Both the position numbers and the translations under genes were made by a program. Of a DNA stretch of 64,000 nt, positions 45,573-55,369 are shown one piece after another. This DNA is from Oscillospiraceae bacterium (lineage in GTDB: Bacteria; Bacillota; Clostridia; Saccharofermentanales; Saccharofermentanaceae), in assembly GCA_902775565.1 (NCBI GenBank), contig CACYMP010000013.1:1-64000 (forward strand), written 5' to 3'. Within the stretch, counting starts at the first letter, position 1; each line of letters opens with the position of its first letter. A model generated the notes under the pieces. It ran no database searches. It saw nothing but the letters and a program-made list of their open reading frames with translations, and had not been told where the DNA came from.

Positions 45573-48125
45573 ATGGAATCCACCAAGAGCCTGAAGAAAT
45601 TCATTATTATCTTTGTCAACGTGATCATAATGGCTGCCATTTTGGTCTTCGTTGTTCTGTATACAAGATTTGAAAGCAGGGATTCCTTTCGCAGACAGAT
45701 AGAGAACTTCGAAAATACGACCATAACCATGGAACGTGTTACGGCGAATTATCTCGAAGGCGAGCAGCGGATCTGCGATGTGTGGGCTCAATACATTAAT
45801 GGCAGAGAGATGTCTGTAAAAGAGGCGGCCGAATATATACGGGCCTCTCATGTTCTTGAGCACACTTCTGCTCATGTAATAGAACTCGACAGCCTGACCG
45901 GCCTTTCCACGCGCCCGAGACTTGGTACAACTGACGACTATGCCGTTTCCTATGAGCGCTTGAATCTGCTAAATGACGTAAAATGGATCGACGAGATCGG
46001 TAAGTCCGTCAACATTACACGTGCTTATACAAATCCGATGAACGGTGAGCAGTCACTTGCATTCTGTAACAAGGTCTTTCTTTATGATAAGGTAAGCGGA
46101 GCAAAGAAGGCTGCGGTACTGCTGCGTGTAATACCGATATCCGAACTGGAAAAGAAATGGGTTTTCCCGCAGACTGAGCTTGTAAATGCCGAGATCTCGA
46201 TGATCGATGCCAACGGTGATTATATCCTTAAGGGTTATGGCTTTAAGAATTCAAGCTTTTTCGAGTTCTACAAATCCTATAATGCGACTGATCCCGAATC
46301 ATCAAGGAAACTGTTTGACAGCATCACTTCATCCACCGGCTTTGTCTCGATGACGGATTCTCACGGACAGGAGTGCATACTTGCCTATACTCCGGTAACT
46401 GATACGGACGGATGGACGATGCTTGGACTTGTTCCTTCCAAGGACCTGATTATTAAAAAGGAAAACCGTGCACTGTTCATCGTGGTTTCCGCGGGCCTTC
46501 TTATCCTGTTCATAAGTGACCTTATCTACGTGCTCTACTTTAACAAGCGCCTCCAGATAACGGCCAGGAAAGCCGAGTCCGCCAATAAGGCTAAGACAGA
46601 TTTCCTGTCAACAATGTCTCATGATATCCGTACTCCGATGAATGCGATCATCGGTCTTACGGCAATTGCCGAGAAGAATACCGCTGATGAGGAATCGACA
46701 AAGGAGAGCTTAAGGAAGATCAGTCTGGCCGGCAATCATCTGCTGACGCTGATCAACGACATCCTTGATATCTCGAAGGTGGAAAGCGGTAAGCTCAAGC
46801 TCAGCCCTCTGACGTTCTCGATAGTTGAGACGGTGGAGAACCTCGTAAACATCTCGCAGCCGATGATCAAAGAAAAGAATATCGAATTTAGTTTCCACAT
46901 AAACCAGTTCGAAAAAGAATATCTTTACACAGATCAGCTCCGTCTGAATCAGATCTATATCAACATCCTTTCCAACGCCGTCAAATACACGGAACCGGGA
47001 GGCTCTGTCAGCGTTGATCTACGTGAGGAAAGAAGCGATGTTCAAGGCTCTATAAGACTGATATACGTCGTGTCTGATACGGGTATCGGAATGAGTCCTG
47101 AATTCATGGAAACCATGTATACTCCTTTCTCAAGACAGGTTGACAGCCGTGTCAACAGCATTCAGGGAACGGGTCTCGGTCTTGCCATAACAAAGCAGAT
47201 GGTCGAATTGTTAGGTGGAACGATAGACTGCCAGAGTGAGCAGGGCAAGGGAACGACCTTTACTGTAGCCCTTGATATCCCGTTGGCTGACAGGCAGAGG
47301 GATGATATGAAGCTTGATCCTATTGATGTTCTTATCGTTGATGATGATGAGACAATGCTGAATACGGCGGTCGACACTCTTTCTTCTCTCGGTGCAACTG
47401 TAGAACAGGCAACCGGTGGACTGGAAGCACTTGGAATGATCGAACACAGGCATCAGTCCGGAAAAGACTACAATGTCATAATTGTTGACTGGAAAATGCC
47501 TGAAATAGACGGACTTGAGACGATACGCAGGATCCGTTCTGTAATAGAAACAAAGATCCCGATCTTACTGATCTCAGCATATGACTGGTCTGATATTGAG
47601 GATAAAGCTAAAGCTGCCGGCGCAAACGGTTTTGTCAGCAAGCCTCTGTTCAGATCGACGCTCTACGATAAGATCAACAACCTGACAGGAAAAGAATCCG
47701 GTTCCGGTGAGCCTGAGGAGGATTATTCCGATCTTAAGGGACTTAACATTCTTGTAGCCGAGGATAACGACATCAACTGGGAGATCATATCTGCCATGCT
47801 TTCAATGTTCGGTATTACCACTGAAAGGGCAGAGAACGGCAGGATATGCGTTGATATGATAAGCAGCGCAGAAGAAGGCAGGTATGCGCTTGTCTTTATG
47901 GACGTTCAGATGCCTGAGATGAACGGCCTGGACGCAACCAGAGCGATACGCAAACTCGATAACCCGTGGGCGGCATCCATACCGATCGTTGCCATGACGG
48001 CAGACGCGTTTTCCGAGAATATCACGGCATGTCTTGATGCCGGAATGAACGGACATATTGCAAAACCGGTAGATATAAAGTTAGTGATCAAGGAGATCCG
48101 CAGGATCAAGGAGGAAAGAAGATAG
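45573..48125 (+). CDS. Hybrid sensor histidine kinase with two receiver domains
   Basis: 850 residues. A first transmembrane helix (about 7-29), an extracellular dCache-like sensor region (about 35-300) and a second helix (about 310-330) precede HisKA with [15 protein letters not shown] (H350), HATPase with [12 protein letters not shown] and two tandem receivers. The first receiver has [12 protein letters not shown] and the second has [12 protein letters not shown], each with its phosphorylatable aspartate. There is no Hpt domain or output domain in the protein. The next gene, four bases on, encodes a solute-binding lipoprotein with no permease, which suggests ligand delivery to the sensor region. 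ATG 45573 has AAAGGA upstream; the frame extends to 45510 only by chance. Confidence 0.9.
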   Translation: MESTKSLKKFIIIFVNVIIMAAILVFVVLYTRFESRDSFRRQIENFENTTITMERVTANYLEGEQRICDVWAQYINGREMSVKEAAEYIRASHVLEHTSAHVIELDSLTGLSTRPRLGTTDDYAVSYERLNLLNDVKWIDEIGKSVNITRAYTNPMNGEQSLAFCNKVFLYDKVSGAKKAAVLLRVIPISELEKKWVFPQTELVNAEISMIDANGDYILKGYGFKNSSFFEFYKSYNATDPESSRKLFDSITSSTGFVSMTDSHGQECILAYTPVTDTDGWTMLGLVPSKDLIIKKENRALFIVVSAGLLILFISDLIYVLYFNKRLQITARKAESANKAKTDFLSTMSHDIRTPMNAIIGLTAIAEKNTADEESTKESLRKISLAGNHLLTLINDILDISKVESGKLKLSPLTFSIVETVENLVNISQPMIKEKNIEFSFHINQFEKEYLYTDQLRLNQIYINILSNAVKYTEPGGSVSVDLREERSDVQGSIRLIYVVSDTGIGMSPEFMETMYTPFSRQVDSRVNSIQGTGLGLAITKQMVELLGGTIDCQSEQGKGTTFTVALDIPLADRQRDDMKLDPIDVLIVDDDETMLNTAVDTLSSLGATVEQATGGLEALGMIEHRHQSGKDYNVIIVDWKMPEIDGLETIRRIRSVIETKIPILLISAYDWSDIEDKAKAAGANGFVSKPLFRSTLYDKINNLTGKESGSGEPEEDYSDLKGLNILVAEDNDINWEIISAMLSMFGITTERAENGRICVDMISSAEEGRYALVFMDVQMPEMNGLDATRAIRKLDNPWAASIPIVAMTADAFSENITACLDAGMNGHIAKPVDIKLVIKEIRRIKEERR

Positions 48126-48127
48126 TT

Positions 48128-49420
48128 ATGAAAAAGATTTTGTGTTTATTGTTATCGGCAGTAATGATGCTCTCTTTAGCTTCATGCAACGCTGGGAAGA
48201 AGGGCGCTTCTGATAAAGCGTTCAAGCCGTCAATGGATACTTCTGCCAGCGGCAACATTAAGATCGGCGGAGGTTACGAGAACTTTGAAGCTCTTGAGGC
48301 TGAATTTGAACGCTTCAACGTTTACTATCCCAATGTGAAGCTGGTATATACGAAGATCGATGACTATAACAACATGATAGGCACGGTCCTGAACGGAAAC
48401 GATGCACCTGACATCTATGTCAATTATTCATGGATGTATGGCCGTGAGCAATATAAAGCTTCCATCGATCATGCGGAGAACCTTGCTGATCCTTCTCTGG
48501 GACTCGATCTGAAATGCATCAGGAGCAATATCATCCTTAAGACAGACGACGGTACGCTTCCCATGGTTCCTGTCTTTGCCAACACATACGGTATGCTCGT
48601 TAATCAGACACTCTTCGAGAAAGAAGGACTGAAAGTTCCCACGACCTATAAGGATCTTGTTAAAGTATGCTCCGCTTTCCGCGAAAAGGGCTATAAGAAT
48701 CCTTTGATGGGATTTACCAAAAAGGAAACAACGTCGATCTTCACACTGACAGTCTATCCGTTCTTCTGCGAGAGTGTTGCCAATAACGCGGAAGCCGTCA
48801 AAAAGCTCAACTCGCTTGATGCTTCTGCCGGTGAATACATGCGTCCGTCGCTTGAGAAGATAAAGCAGTTTACAAGTGACGGGTGCTTTGATATTAATTC
48901 ATGCAATGAGATCGAGAATAACTATGATGCGGTGATCATGCGCTTTTTCAAGGGCGATGTTCCCATGATGACATGCTCGGGCGACACCGTTTCAGGCACA
49001 AAGAAGCGTGAGAGCCGTTCCGAGGAATTCATTGCAAACCCGTTTAAATATACTTTTGTTCCTGTTCCTTTTTCTGATGAAGGGGCTGTTTTCCTTGATA
49101 TGCCTAACCTTCAGTTCTCTGTAAATAAAGACAGCAAGAACCTGAAAATGGCAAATGAGTTTATGCGGTTCCTTATCACACAGCGTGAACTCAGTGAGAT
49201 GGCACAGAATAAGGGACTTGTGTCGCCTACAAAAGACCTTTCTTTTAACAGTATGTATGCTGCATTCGGCAAGATCCCGGAAAAACGCATCTTCTCGCCT
49301 GAAGTTATTGGGATTACGGACGATGCGGTCATACAGTTAAGACAGGCAAGCTATCGCGTTGCTACAGGTCAAATGACCATAGATGAGGCAGTTGCCTCAT
49401 ATGGCAAGCTTGAGCAATGA
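48128..49420 (+). CDS. Orphan ABC-type extracellular solute-binding lipoprotein
   Basis: 430 residues. A lipobox (LASC, C20) is followed by the fold of sugar-type extracellular binding proteins: ALEAEFERFNVYYPNVKL, DAPDIYVNYSW and PMVPVFANTYGMLVNQTLF. No permease or ATPase gene is near. The start follows the hybrid kinase stop by two bases, so the pair is cotranscribed. I infer a co-sensor role, as seen for binding proteins that present ligands to sensor kinases; a role with permeases encoded elsewhere is the alternative. Confidence 0.82.
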   Translation: MKKILCLLLSAVMMLSLASCNAGKKGASDKAFKPSMDTSASGNIKIGGGYENFEALEAEFERFNVYYPNVKLVYTKIDDYNNMIGTVLNGNDAPDIYVNYSWMYGREQYKASIDHAENLADPSLGLDLKCIRSNIILKTDDGTLPMVPVFANTYGMLVNQTLFEKEGLKVPTTYKDLVKVCSAFREKGYKNPLMGFTKKETTSIFTLTVYPFFCESVANNAEAVKKLNSLDASAGEYMRPSLEKIKQFTSDGCFDINSCNEIENNYDAVIMRFFKGDVPMMTCSGDTVSGTKKRESRSEEFIANPFKYTFVPVPFSDEGAVFLDMPNLQFSVNKDSKNLKMANEFMRFLITQRELSEMAQNKGLVSPTKDLSFNSMYAAFGKIPEKRIFSPEVIGITDDAVIQLRQASYRVATGQMTIDEAVASYGKLEQ

Positions 49421-49458
49421 CAGGGTGAAAAGATAAGGTTTTAATGGAGGAAATATAA

Positions 49459-50991
49459 ATGATGAGATTGAGAAAAACAGGTGCTGTTTTTCTTGCGTTA
49501 ACCATGATCGCAAGCTTTGCCTCAATGACAGGATGCTCCGGAACAGCACAGAAAACTGAAATAACCACAACTTCTGTAACAAGCGAAGAGACTACAGAAC
49601 CTAAGGCAACGGAGACATCTGCTGCTGAGACTACATCGGATCCTGAAAAACCTGCAAAGGGAACGTCTGATTATGCCGAAGCAATCGCAGCATGGCGTAT
49701 AAGCGGCGGAGGTCCGGCACAGGCAAACAGAAAGATAGAAGCATCTCTCGGAGACAACGGCGTTCTCTCCTGGAATAATATGGTCCCTGAACAAACTCAG
49801 GATGAAGAGGACGCGATTACCTATCGCATCTATATATCAGGTGTATGTGTGGATGTTATCGACCCGGATAGTAATTCAGCAACTGCCAGGTTTTCGAAAA
49901 ATCTGAAGAAACTGATCGATGCCTATATCAAATCAGGACAACTCGAAAGATCTGAAAATGGCAAATATACAGTTTTATTGATTGAAGAATTGGATTTTTC
50001 AGATGTTTATGCTTCATGGCAGGGTGAACTCGTTTATGAGTCGAAAGCAAAGACTGCCAAAAAACTCGGCAAGATAGATGCGCGTATTGATGAAAACGGC
50101 AAACTTACATGGAAAAGCTATAAAGGTGCAGAGCAATACCTGATATATGTAAACGAATATTTCTTTACCGTTTTCACAAGTAACAGAAGCATTCTTCTTA
50201 AGAAGCAGATTGATTTCATGATCAAGTGCGGCTTCATCAAGAAGGCCGATACTTATGATATAACGATCTCCGCGTTTGACGATCCTTATGAAAGCGTATT
50301 GGCAAAATGGAGCAGTAAGTTCTCATACGCTTCAGATGCCGTGCCCGGCGGCAATTTAGGAACTGTTGATGGTCTGTCACTTAAAAACGGTTTCCTGTCA
50401 TGGAATAAATTCGAGGGTTCCGATACCTATTACGTTGAAGTCTTCATAGACGGAAAATTTAAGGTTAGCTTTTTCACAGAAGAAAACAAATACGATGTAA
50501 ATGACTATATTGCTAAAGAGATCTACGAAGACGATATGGATATGGATCTGAACACAACAAAGTTCACTTTCAGGGTATCAGCTGTGGAACTCTCTTGCGG
50601 AGATGCCTATGGTATTTTTGAATCTGAGCGGTTCGTAATGGCTTCCGGCCTTTATGGCGATTATAAGCTCGAAAAGGTATCTAACCCGCTGTCAGTAAGC
50701 GGAAAAGAAGCAACTGTCAGCAGCGCTAAACTCAGCAATAAAAAACAGACAATTGCTGCAGGAAAGGTGTTTGAGGGCTTAAGTACCGGACGCGGTGGCT
50801 TTGTTTTTACCAAGCTTTCGGGAGACGGCAGTATCAGCATAAATAAATCCTCAGGTACGGTAACCATCAAGAAGAACGGCCTTAAGAAAGGACAGACCTA
50901 TCCGGTCAGTGTCAGGGTAGTTTCAAAGGGTAATGCCGGTTATGAAGCTTCATCACCCCAGGAAGTATCTTTCACCATAAAGGTGACTTAA
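49459..50991 (+). CDS. Secreted lipoprotein with repeated beta domains and a KKK-type C-terminal module
   Basis: 510 residues. A signal peptide ends at a lipobox (MTGC, C26) followed by a Thr/Glu-rich linker. Three similar units (about 85-170, 185-275, 290-390) each contain a pattern like GxLSWNxxxxxxxYxVxI, resembling fibronectin III-type modules (NGVLSWNNMV, NGKLTWKSYK, NGFLSWNKFE). The C-terminal 85 residues match the terminal module of the leucine-rich repeat protein at 1324 (both end in a GNAGYEAS/GNGNYKAS-like turn before TVxIKV). It may bind surfaces or carbohydrates. It follows the binding-protein gene by 38 bases with GGAGG before the ATG. Confidence 0.68.
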   Translation: MMRLRKTGAVFLALTMIASFASMTGCSGTAQKTEITTTSVTSEETTEPKATETSAAETTSDPEKPAKGTSDYAEAIAAWRISGGGPAQANRKIEASLGDNGVLSWNNMVPEQTQDEEDAITYRIYISGVCVDVIDPDSNSATARFSKNLKKLIDAYIKSGQLERSENGKYTVLLIEELDFSDVYASWQGELVYESKAKTAKKLGKIDARIDENGKLTWKSYKGAEQYLIYVNEYFFTVFTSNRSILLKKQIDFMIKCGFIKKADTYDITISAFDDPYESVLAKWSSKFSYASDAVPGGNLGTVDGLSLKNGFLSWNKFEGSDTYYVEVFIDGKFKVSFFTEENKYDVNDYIAKEIYEDDMDMDLNTTKFTFRVSAVELSCGDAYGIFESERFVMASGLYGDYKLEKVSNPLSVSGKEATVSSAKLSNKKQTIAAGKVFEGLSTGRGGFVFTKLSGDGSISINKSSGTVTIKKNGLKKGQTYPVSVRVVSKGNAGYEASSPQEVSFTIKVT

Positions 50992-51104
50992 CGTGTCTTC
51001 AAAATCAATTCAGCAATTCCGGCAACAGCGATTATTGTTGATATTTGGCGTGACATACTGACGACATACCGGAAGAGTATGATGTTGGCATGGAGGATGA
51101 AGCT

Positions 51105-51785
51105 ATGTCTTACAGATTGTTGATCGTTGAAGATTCACCGGAACTTCTTGAGGCCACTTGTGACTTCTATCGCGAGGAAGACGCAGGACTTTGGGACGTG
51201 GTGACCGCATCTGACGGAAACGATGCTTTGGCCAAGGTCAGCAGTGAAGATTTCGACCTCATGATCTTAGACATAATGCTTCCCGGGGCTTCCGGATTTG
51301 ATATATGCAAGGCAGCGAGAAAAAGAAGCGACTGCCCGATCATATTCGTGACTGCTCTCGGCTCCGAAAACAATGTACTTAAAGGATATGAGACGGGGTG
51401 TGACGATTACGTCGTAAAGCCCTTTTCGATAAGGCAGCTCTATGCCAAGAGCCTGGCTCTCCTGAAGCGTGCAAAAAGGAACGCTGACAGCGAGATCTTA
51501 AGGTGCGGAGCCATATCCTTGGACAAGAAGACCATGCAGGTCAAAGTCTCTGACCGGGAGATCGTCATCAACGCCAAAGAATATTTTCTCTTAGTATATC
51601 TGCTCGAAAACAAGGGCTCGGTCCTCACGCGCCAGAACATCCTGGAACACGTGTGGGGCGACGATCTTGATGTTAACGACAGAGTCGTGGATAACACGAT
51701 AAGGCGTCTTCGTGAATGCCTGGGAAAGGCCTCCGGACTGGTTAAGACTGCGATCGGCAGGGGTTACCGAATAACGGAGGAATAA
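51105..51785 (+). CDS. OmpR-family response regulator
   Basis: 226 residues. A receiver with VEDS, D56 (MILDIML) and VVKPFS is followed by a winged helix (INAKEYFLLVYLLENKG, IGRGYRITEE). ATG 51105 has GGAGG seven bases upstream; an ATG five codons earlier would contain that site. A cognate kinase starts two bases downstream. Confidence 0.92.
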   Translation: MSYRLLIVEDSPELLEATCDFYREEDAGLWDVVTASDGNDALAKVSSEDFDLMILDIMLPGASGFDICKAARKRSDCPIIFVTALGSENNVLKGYETGCDDYVVKPFSIRQLYAKSLALLKRAKRNADSEILRCGAISLDKKTMQVKVSDREIVINAKEYFLLVYLLENKGSVLTRQNILEHVWGDDLDVNDRVVDNTIRRLRECLGKASGLVKTAIGRGYRITEE

Positions 51786-51787
51786 CC

Positions 51788-53377
51788 ATGAAAGGACGCA
51801 AAGGTACCATTGAGAAACCTAAGTTTATAGTTTCGTATTTGAACAGTTTTTTCCTATTGTTAGTGATCTTCACGATCATCGCACTTATCCCTTACGTTGG
51901 GTCGTATGTCAGCTACGGATATGATGCCCGGGAATTTAAGGACTATATGAACGTGGAAAATCTAATTGGAGACTATGCCTACGAAAACAATATAGAAAAA
52001 GAGAGATTGTCAGGTGAAGATATTTCAAGGATCAAGAACGCCCTGATCATGAACTATCTGTCATACGGTCAAAGGTACAGAATACATATAAATGACGGAA
52101 GCGTCATAGATACGTCCCGGACTGCGGTAGTAAGCTACAGCGTATTATCGGATGATCAGTCAAAACTCATAAGAGACAATACATTGAGGCTGGCAGATAA
52201 TAAGTATCTGAAGTATTTCGATACACCGGAGGTAAATGCTTACAAAACAGCTGCCCGCGAGGATGATGTAATGGATTACTTTGAACGTACGGATGATGAT
52301 CTGTCTTATATCCGTTTCAAATGCAGAGAATTCTATGCGGATTTTGATAAGGGGGTATTCATTCCTGTAGAAGCCGAGATCTGTACCTATACCGACGGAC
52401 AAGGCGATATCACGCTATCGGGAGTCATTGTCAGGTGCGAACCCGATAATACCGAAGGATATACACTTATTAAAACTCAGGATGGTGTCAGTTCATGCAT
52501 CGGTATCATCGCAGGATATACCGGAACAGATAATGATTCAGACTACACCGGATTCAGCACCAGCGAAAATGGTCTGGTCACCAGGAGAGAATGGACGCCT
52601 TTAGTACAGATCCCGTTTACAAAAAAGTTCAGCAAAGGCATCATGATGGGAGTAGCTGCGATCATCTTAGCTGCTGTTGTTTTCGCGTTCATACCCGCCA
52701 CGATCAGATACAACACTAAAAAGAGAAGATACGAGGTCTTCGAATACAGGAGCCAGATGGTCGATGCCATGGCACATGACCTCAAGACCCCGATGGCAGC
52801 TGTATCTGCCTACGCCGAGAACCTTTCCAACCACATAGGCACCGACAAGCAGGAATACTATGCCGGAAAGGTTGAAGAGAAGGTCGCTCAGATGAACAAG
52901 ATGGTCAATGACATGCTTGAATTCTCCAAGTCCGAGAAACAGACTGCCGCTATTGCCAAGGAAGATGTTGATATTTCCGGCGTGATCTCAAAGGTGATCG
53001 CAGACAATGAGCATATGATCGGAGAGCGTTCCCTGAAGATAAGTTACGACAAGAAGAGCATTACGGTCAAAACAGATGAAAGCCTTTTCAGACAGGCGAT
53101 ATCAAACCTGATAAACAATGCCGTTATCTACAGCAAAGAGGGGAGTACTATCGCGATCTCGTGTGACAGCAGACTCCTGACGATCAGCAATACATCGGAC
53201 GGTGAGATTGATACTTCGCGTGACCTCAAGCAGCCTTTTGCTAAGGGAAGTTCTGCCCGCGGCAACCATGGTACGGGACTTGGGCTTGCTATTGCCAATA
53301 ACAACCTCGCAATGCTTGGATATAAACTGGAGATCAGGATCTCAGAAGACAGGTTCATAGTGGAAGTAAAGCTGTAA
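51788..53377 (+). CDS. Sensor histidine kinase paired with the regulator at 51105
   Basis: 529 residues. A first helix (about 15-40), an extracellular sensor of about 235 residues without recognised family and a second helix (about 280-302) lead to HisKA with AMAHDLKTPMAAVSAYAENL (H330) and HATPase with [14 protein letters not shown]. No HAMP domain is obvious between helix 2 and the H-box. The kinase is complete; its signal is unknown. Confidence 0.9.
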   Translation: MKGRKGTIEKPKFIVSYLNSFFLLLVIFTIIALIPYVGSYVSYGYDAREFKDYMNVENLIGDYAYENNIEKERLSGEDISRIKNALIMNYLSYGQRYRIHINDGSVIDTSRTAVVSYSVLSDDQSKLIRDNTLRLADNKYLKYFDTPEVNAYKTAAREDDVMDYFERTDDDLSYIRFKCREFYADFDKGVFIPVEAEICTYTDGQGDITLSGVIVRCEPDNTEGYTLIKTQDGVSSCIGIIAGYTGTDNDSDYTGFSTSENGLVTRREWTPLVQIPFTKKFSKGIMMGVAAIILAAVVFAFIPATIRYNTKKRRYEVFEYRSQMVDAMAHDLKTPMAAVSAYAENLSNHIGTDKQEYYAGKVEEKVAQMNKMVNDMLEFSKSEKQTAAIAKEDVDISGVISKVIADNEHMIGERSLKISYDKKSITVKTDESLFRQAISNLINNAVIYSKEGSTIAISCDSRLLTISNTSDGEIDTSRDLKQPFAKGSSARGNHGTGLGLAIANNNLAMLGYKLEIRISEDRFIVEVKL

Positions 53378-53404
53378 TGCGGTGTCTTAAACATTCTGCA
53401 CATC

Positions 53405-53413
53405 TGATATAAT
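53405..53413 (+). promoter_or_regulatory. Extended -10 promoter of the phosphatase gene
   Basis: TGATATAAT lies 38 bases before the ATG. Confidence 0.6.
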
Positions 53414-53451
53414 GTCCCCGTGAATTTATTAAGATAAGACTCGAGGATAGA

Positions 53452-53910
53452 ATGATTAAGGTTTTGTTTGTATGTCATGGAAATATTTGCAGGAGCACTA
53501 TGGCTCAGTGTATGTTTCAGGACATGGTCAATAGAAAGGGACTGTCAGATCGTTTTTATATCGATTCGGCTGCGACGAGCAGGGAAGAGATCGGTAACGG
53601 TCCTCACTACGGTACTGTGCAAAAACTCAGAGAGGTGGGGATACCTGTAGTTCCCCACAGGGCAAGACAGATGACGCGTGCCGATTATGATAACTACGAT
53701 TATCTGATCGGCATGGATTCCTATAATGTTTCCAACATGACGCGCATCGCAGGCGGCGATCCGGACAACAAGATATATCAGATGCTCGAATTTGCAGGAA
53801 TCAACAGGAGCATTGCGGATCCCTGGTATACGGATAATTTTGATGATACCTATAATGATCTGGTTATTGGTCTGAACGGTTTTTGGAATAAACTTTCTTC
53901 GCAACTGTAA
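53452..53910 (+). CDS. Low-molecular-weight protein tyrosine phosphatase
   Basis: 152 residues. The P-loop VCHGNICRS holds nucleophile C8 and R14, and the general acid is in DPWYT near residue 123. Members remove phosphate from tyrosine or arginine residues. No tyrosine or arginine kinase is encoded in the window, so the partner is unknown. GAGGAT precedes the ATG. Confidence 0.92.
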   Translation: MIKVLFVCHGNICRSTMAQCMFQDMVNRKGLSDRFYIDSAATSREEIGNGPHYGTVQKLREVGIPVVPHRARQMTRADYDNYDYLIGMDSYNVSNMTRIAGGDPDNKIYQMLEFAGINRSIADPWYTDNFDDTYNDLVIGLNGFWNKLSSQL

Positions 53911-53950
53911 CTGTATATTTACAGCCTGTGTGTTAAAAATCTTTAATCTC

Positions 53951-53960
53951 TTGGTATAAT
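53951..53960 (+). promoter_or_regulatory. Extended -10 promoter of the hydrolase gene
   Basis: TTGGTATAAT, identical to the boxes at 188 and 27631, 33 bases before the ATG. Confidence 0.65.
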
Positions 53961-53993
53961 ATCCTTATAAGCGGTTTCGGGGGATATTTATCA

Positions 53994-55046
53994 ATGACTA
54001 TGCGTGAAAGACTCACAAACTCATTGGTTTGCGCTTTTGTTGCGCTGATCGCAGGCGGCATAACTCTTGCTGTCGCAGCCCCGAAAGCCAGAGGCGTAAT
54101 GATAGCGATGCTGATAATTGCAGCAATTGCATTTGTTACCGTCCTTGTATTAAAGATCGTTCTTTCCAAACAGAAAGACCGCATTAAGATACTGTCATAT
54201 GCAGGTGCAGCTGTAGTTTTTGCGGTAGCCATATTTTCTGTTCTCATCGTTAATCTGGGAAATCAGTCGATGTATCATCCGCATGTTGATGAAGAAGAGA
54301 CTGCAAAGCTCGCCGAGATAGCAGAAAAGCATACTCTCGGCATCGAAGTGGAAGAAGTAAAGACTGCAGGCGGTATTTATTCCGGTTGGCGATATAAAGC
54401 GACAGGAAAATCCGCTTCTGCAAAACGTCCGGTACTGCTTTATTTCTGCGGCAACGGAGAGACCGCCTCAAGAGCTGTTCTCAGGTTCATTGAAAATGAG
54501 CAGTGGAAAAAGATAGCCCCGGGCTGTGATGTTATTTGTTTTGATTATCCGGGTTACGGCAAGAGCACCGGAGTTCCCCGTGAGAAGTCTATGAAAGCCA
54601 TGGCTGCTGAGGCATATAAGTATGCATCTGATTTAGAGACTACTTCAGGTGTTATTGTCATGGGCTATTCGATAGGCACGGGAATTGCCGTATATACCGC
54701 TTCACAGGCAGAGACCGCTCCGGCAGGACTTATTCTGCTTGCCCCGTATAACAGCGGTTATGATCTTTACAACAACGCTCTGAACATATTTCACGGTCCT
54801 GTCAAACTGCTCGCTTCTTATAGGATGCCCGTATACAAATACGCAGGGAAGGTCAAGTGTCCTACGCTTATCGTCGCATCTGACGCCGATGAGGTTGTTC
54901 CGATCGCTTCGAGCAGAAAACTGTTCTCGGAATTCTCTTCGGCCAATACGGATTTTGTAACTGTTGAAGGCAAACTGCATAATGATCTGCCTGTTGTTGA
55001 GAAAGTAACTTCAAGGGCAGGCGAATTCGTCAAATCTGTAACATAA
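53994..55046 (+). CDS. Membrane-attached alpha/beta hydrolase
   Basis: 350 residues. Three hydrophobic helices (about 9-32, 35-57, 68-88) precede an alpha/beta hydrolase domain with an oxyanion FCGNGE loop, nucleophile in GYSIG, an aspartate in ASDADEVVP and histidine in KLHNDLP. The layout resembles the BEM46/YqiA-like family of uncertain substrate. ATG 53994 has GGGGGA nine bases upstream. The small membrane gene 12 bases downstream is likely cotranscribed. Confidence 0.82.
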   Translation: MTMRERLTNSLVCAFVALIAGGITLAVAAPKARGVMIAMLIIAAIAFVTVLVLKIVLSKQKDRIKILSYAGAAVVFAVAIFSVLIVNLGNQSMYHPHVDEEETAKLAEIAEKHTLGIEVEEVKTAGGIYSGWRYKATGKSASAKRPVLLYFCGNGETASRAVLRFIENEQWKKIAPGCDVICFDYPGYGKSTGVPREKSMKAMAAEAYKYASDLETTSGVIVMGYSIGTGIAVYTASQAETAPAGLILLAPYNSGYDLYNNALNIFHGPVKLLASYRMPVYKYAGKVKCPTLIVASDADEVVPIASSRKLFSEFSSANTDFVTVEGKLHNDLPVVEKVTSRAGEFVKSVT

Positions 55047-55058
55047 GGGGGGGATAAG

Positions 55059-55325
55059 ATGTTTGAATCGTTCAAAGAAAAACTGCTTCTCCCGGTTATA
55101 TTCGCTGCCTCTGTTATCGTCGCAGGCATATTAGGCATTTTTCTTCTCTTCAGTGTTAATCCGGCATGGCTCAGATTCTTCCCGCTCATAATGCTGGTAC
55201 TGGGCTTTGTGGGAGGATTTGCACTCTCGTTCATTCCGATCTTTAAAGACCGTAAGTTTATTCCCGTAGCTGCGGTTGCCGTTTCGGCGGTACTGACGGG
55301 AATTGTGATCGCCGTCATTCTTTAA
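55059..55325 (+). CDS. Small hypothetical membrane protein
   Basis: 88 residues with three hydrophobic helices and few charged residues (FKDRK between helices 2 and 3). AGGGGGG lies seven bases ahead of the ATG. No family is recognised. It sits between the hydrolase gene and glnA. Confidence 0.6.
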   Translation: MFESFKEKLLLPVIFAASVIVAGILGIFLLFSVNPAWLRFFPLIMLVLGFVGGFALSFIPIFKDRKFIPVAAVAVSAVLTGIVIAVIL

Positions 55326-55369
55326 TGGAATGACCTTCAGTTTGTATCCTATAAAGCGGAGGAACAAAT

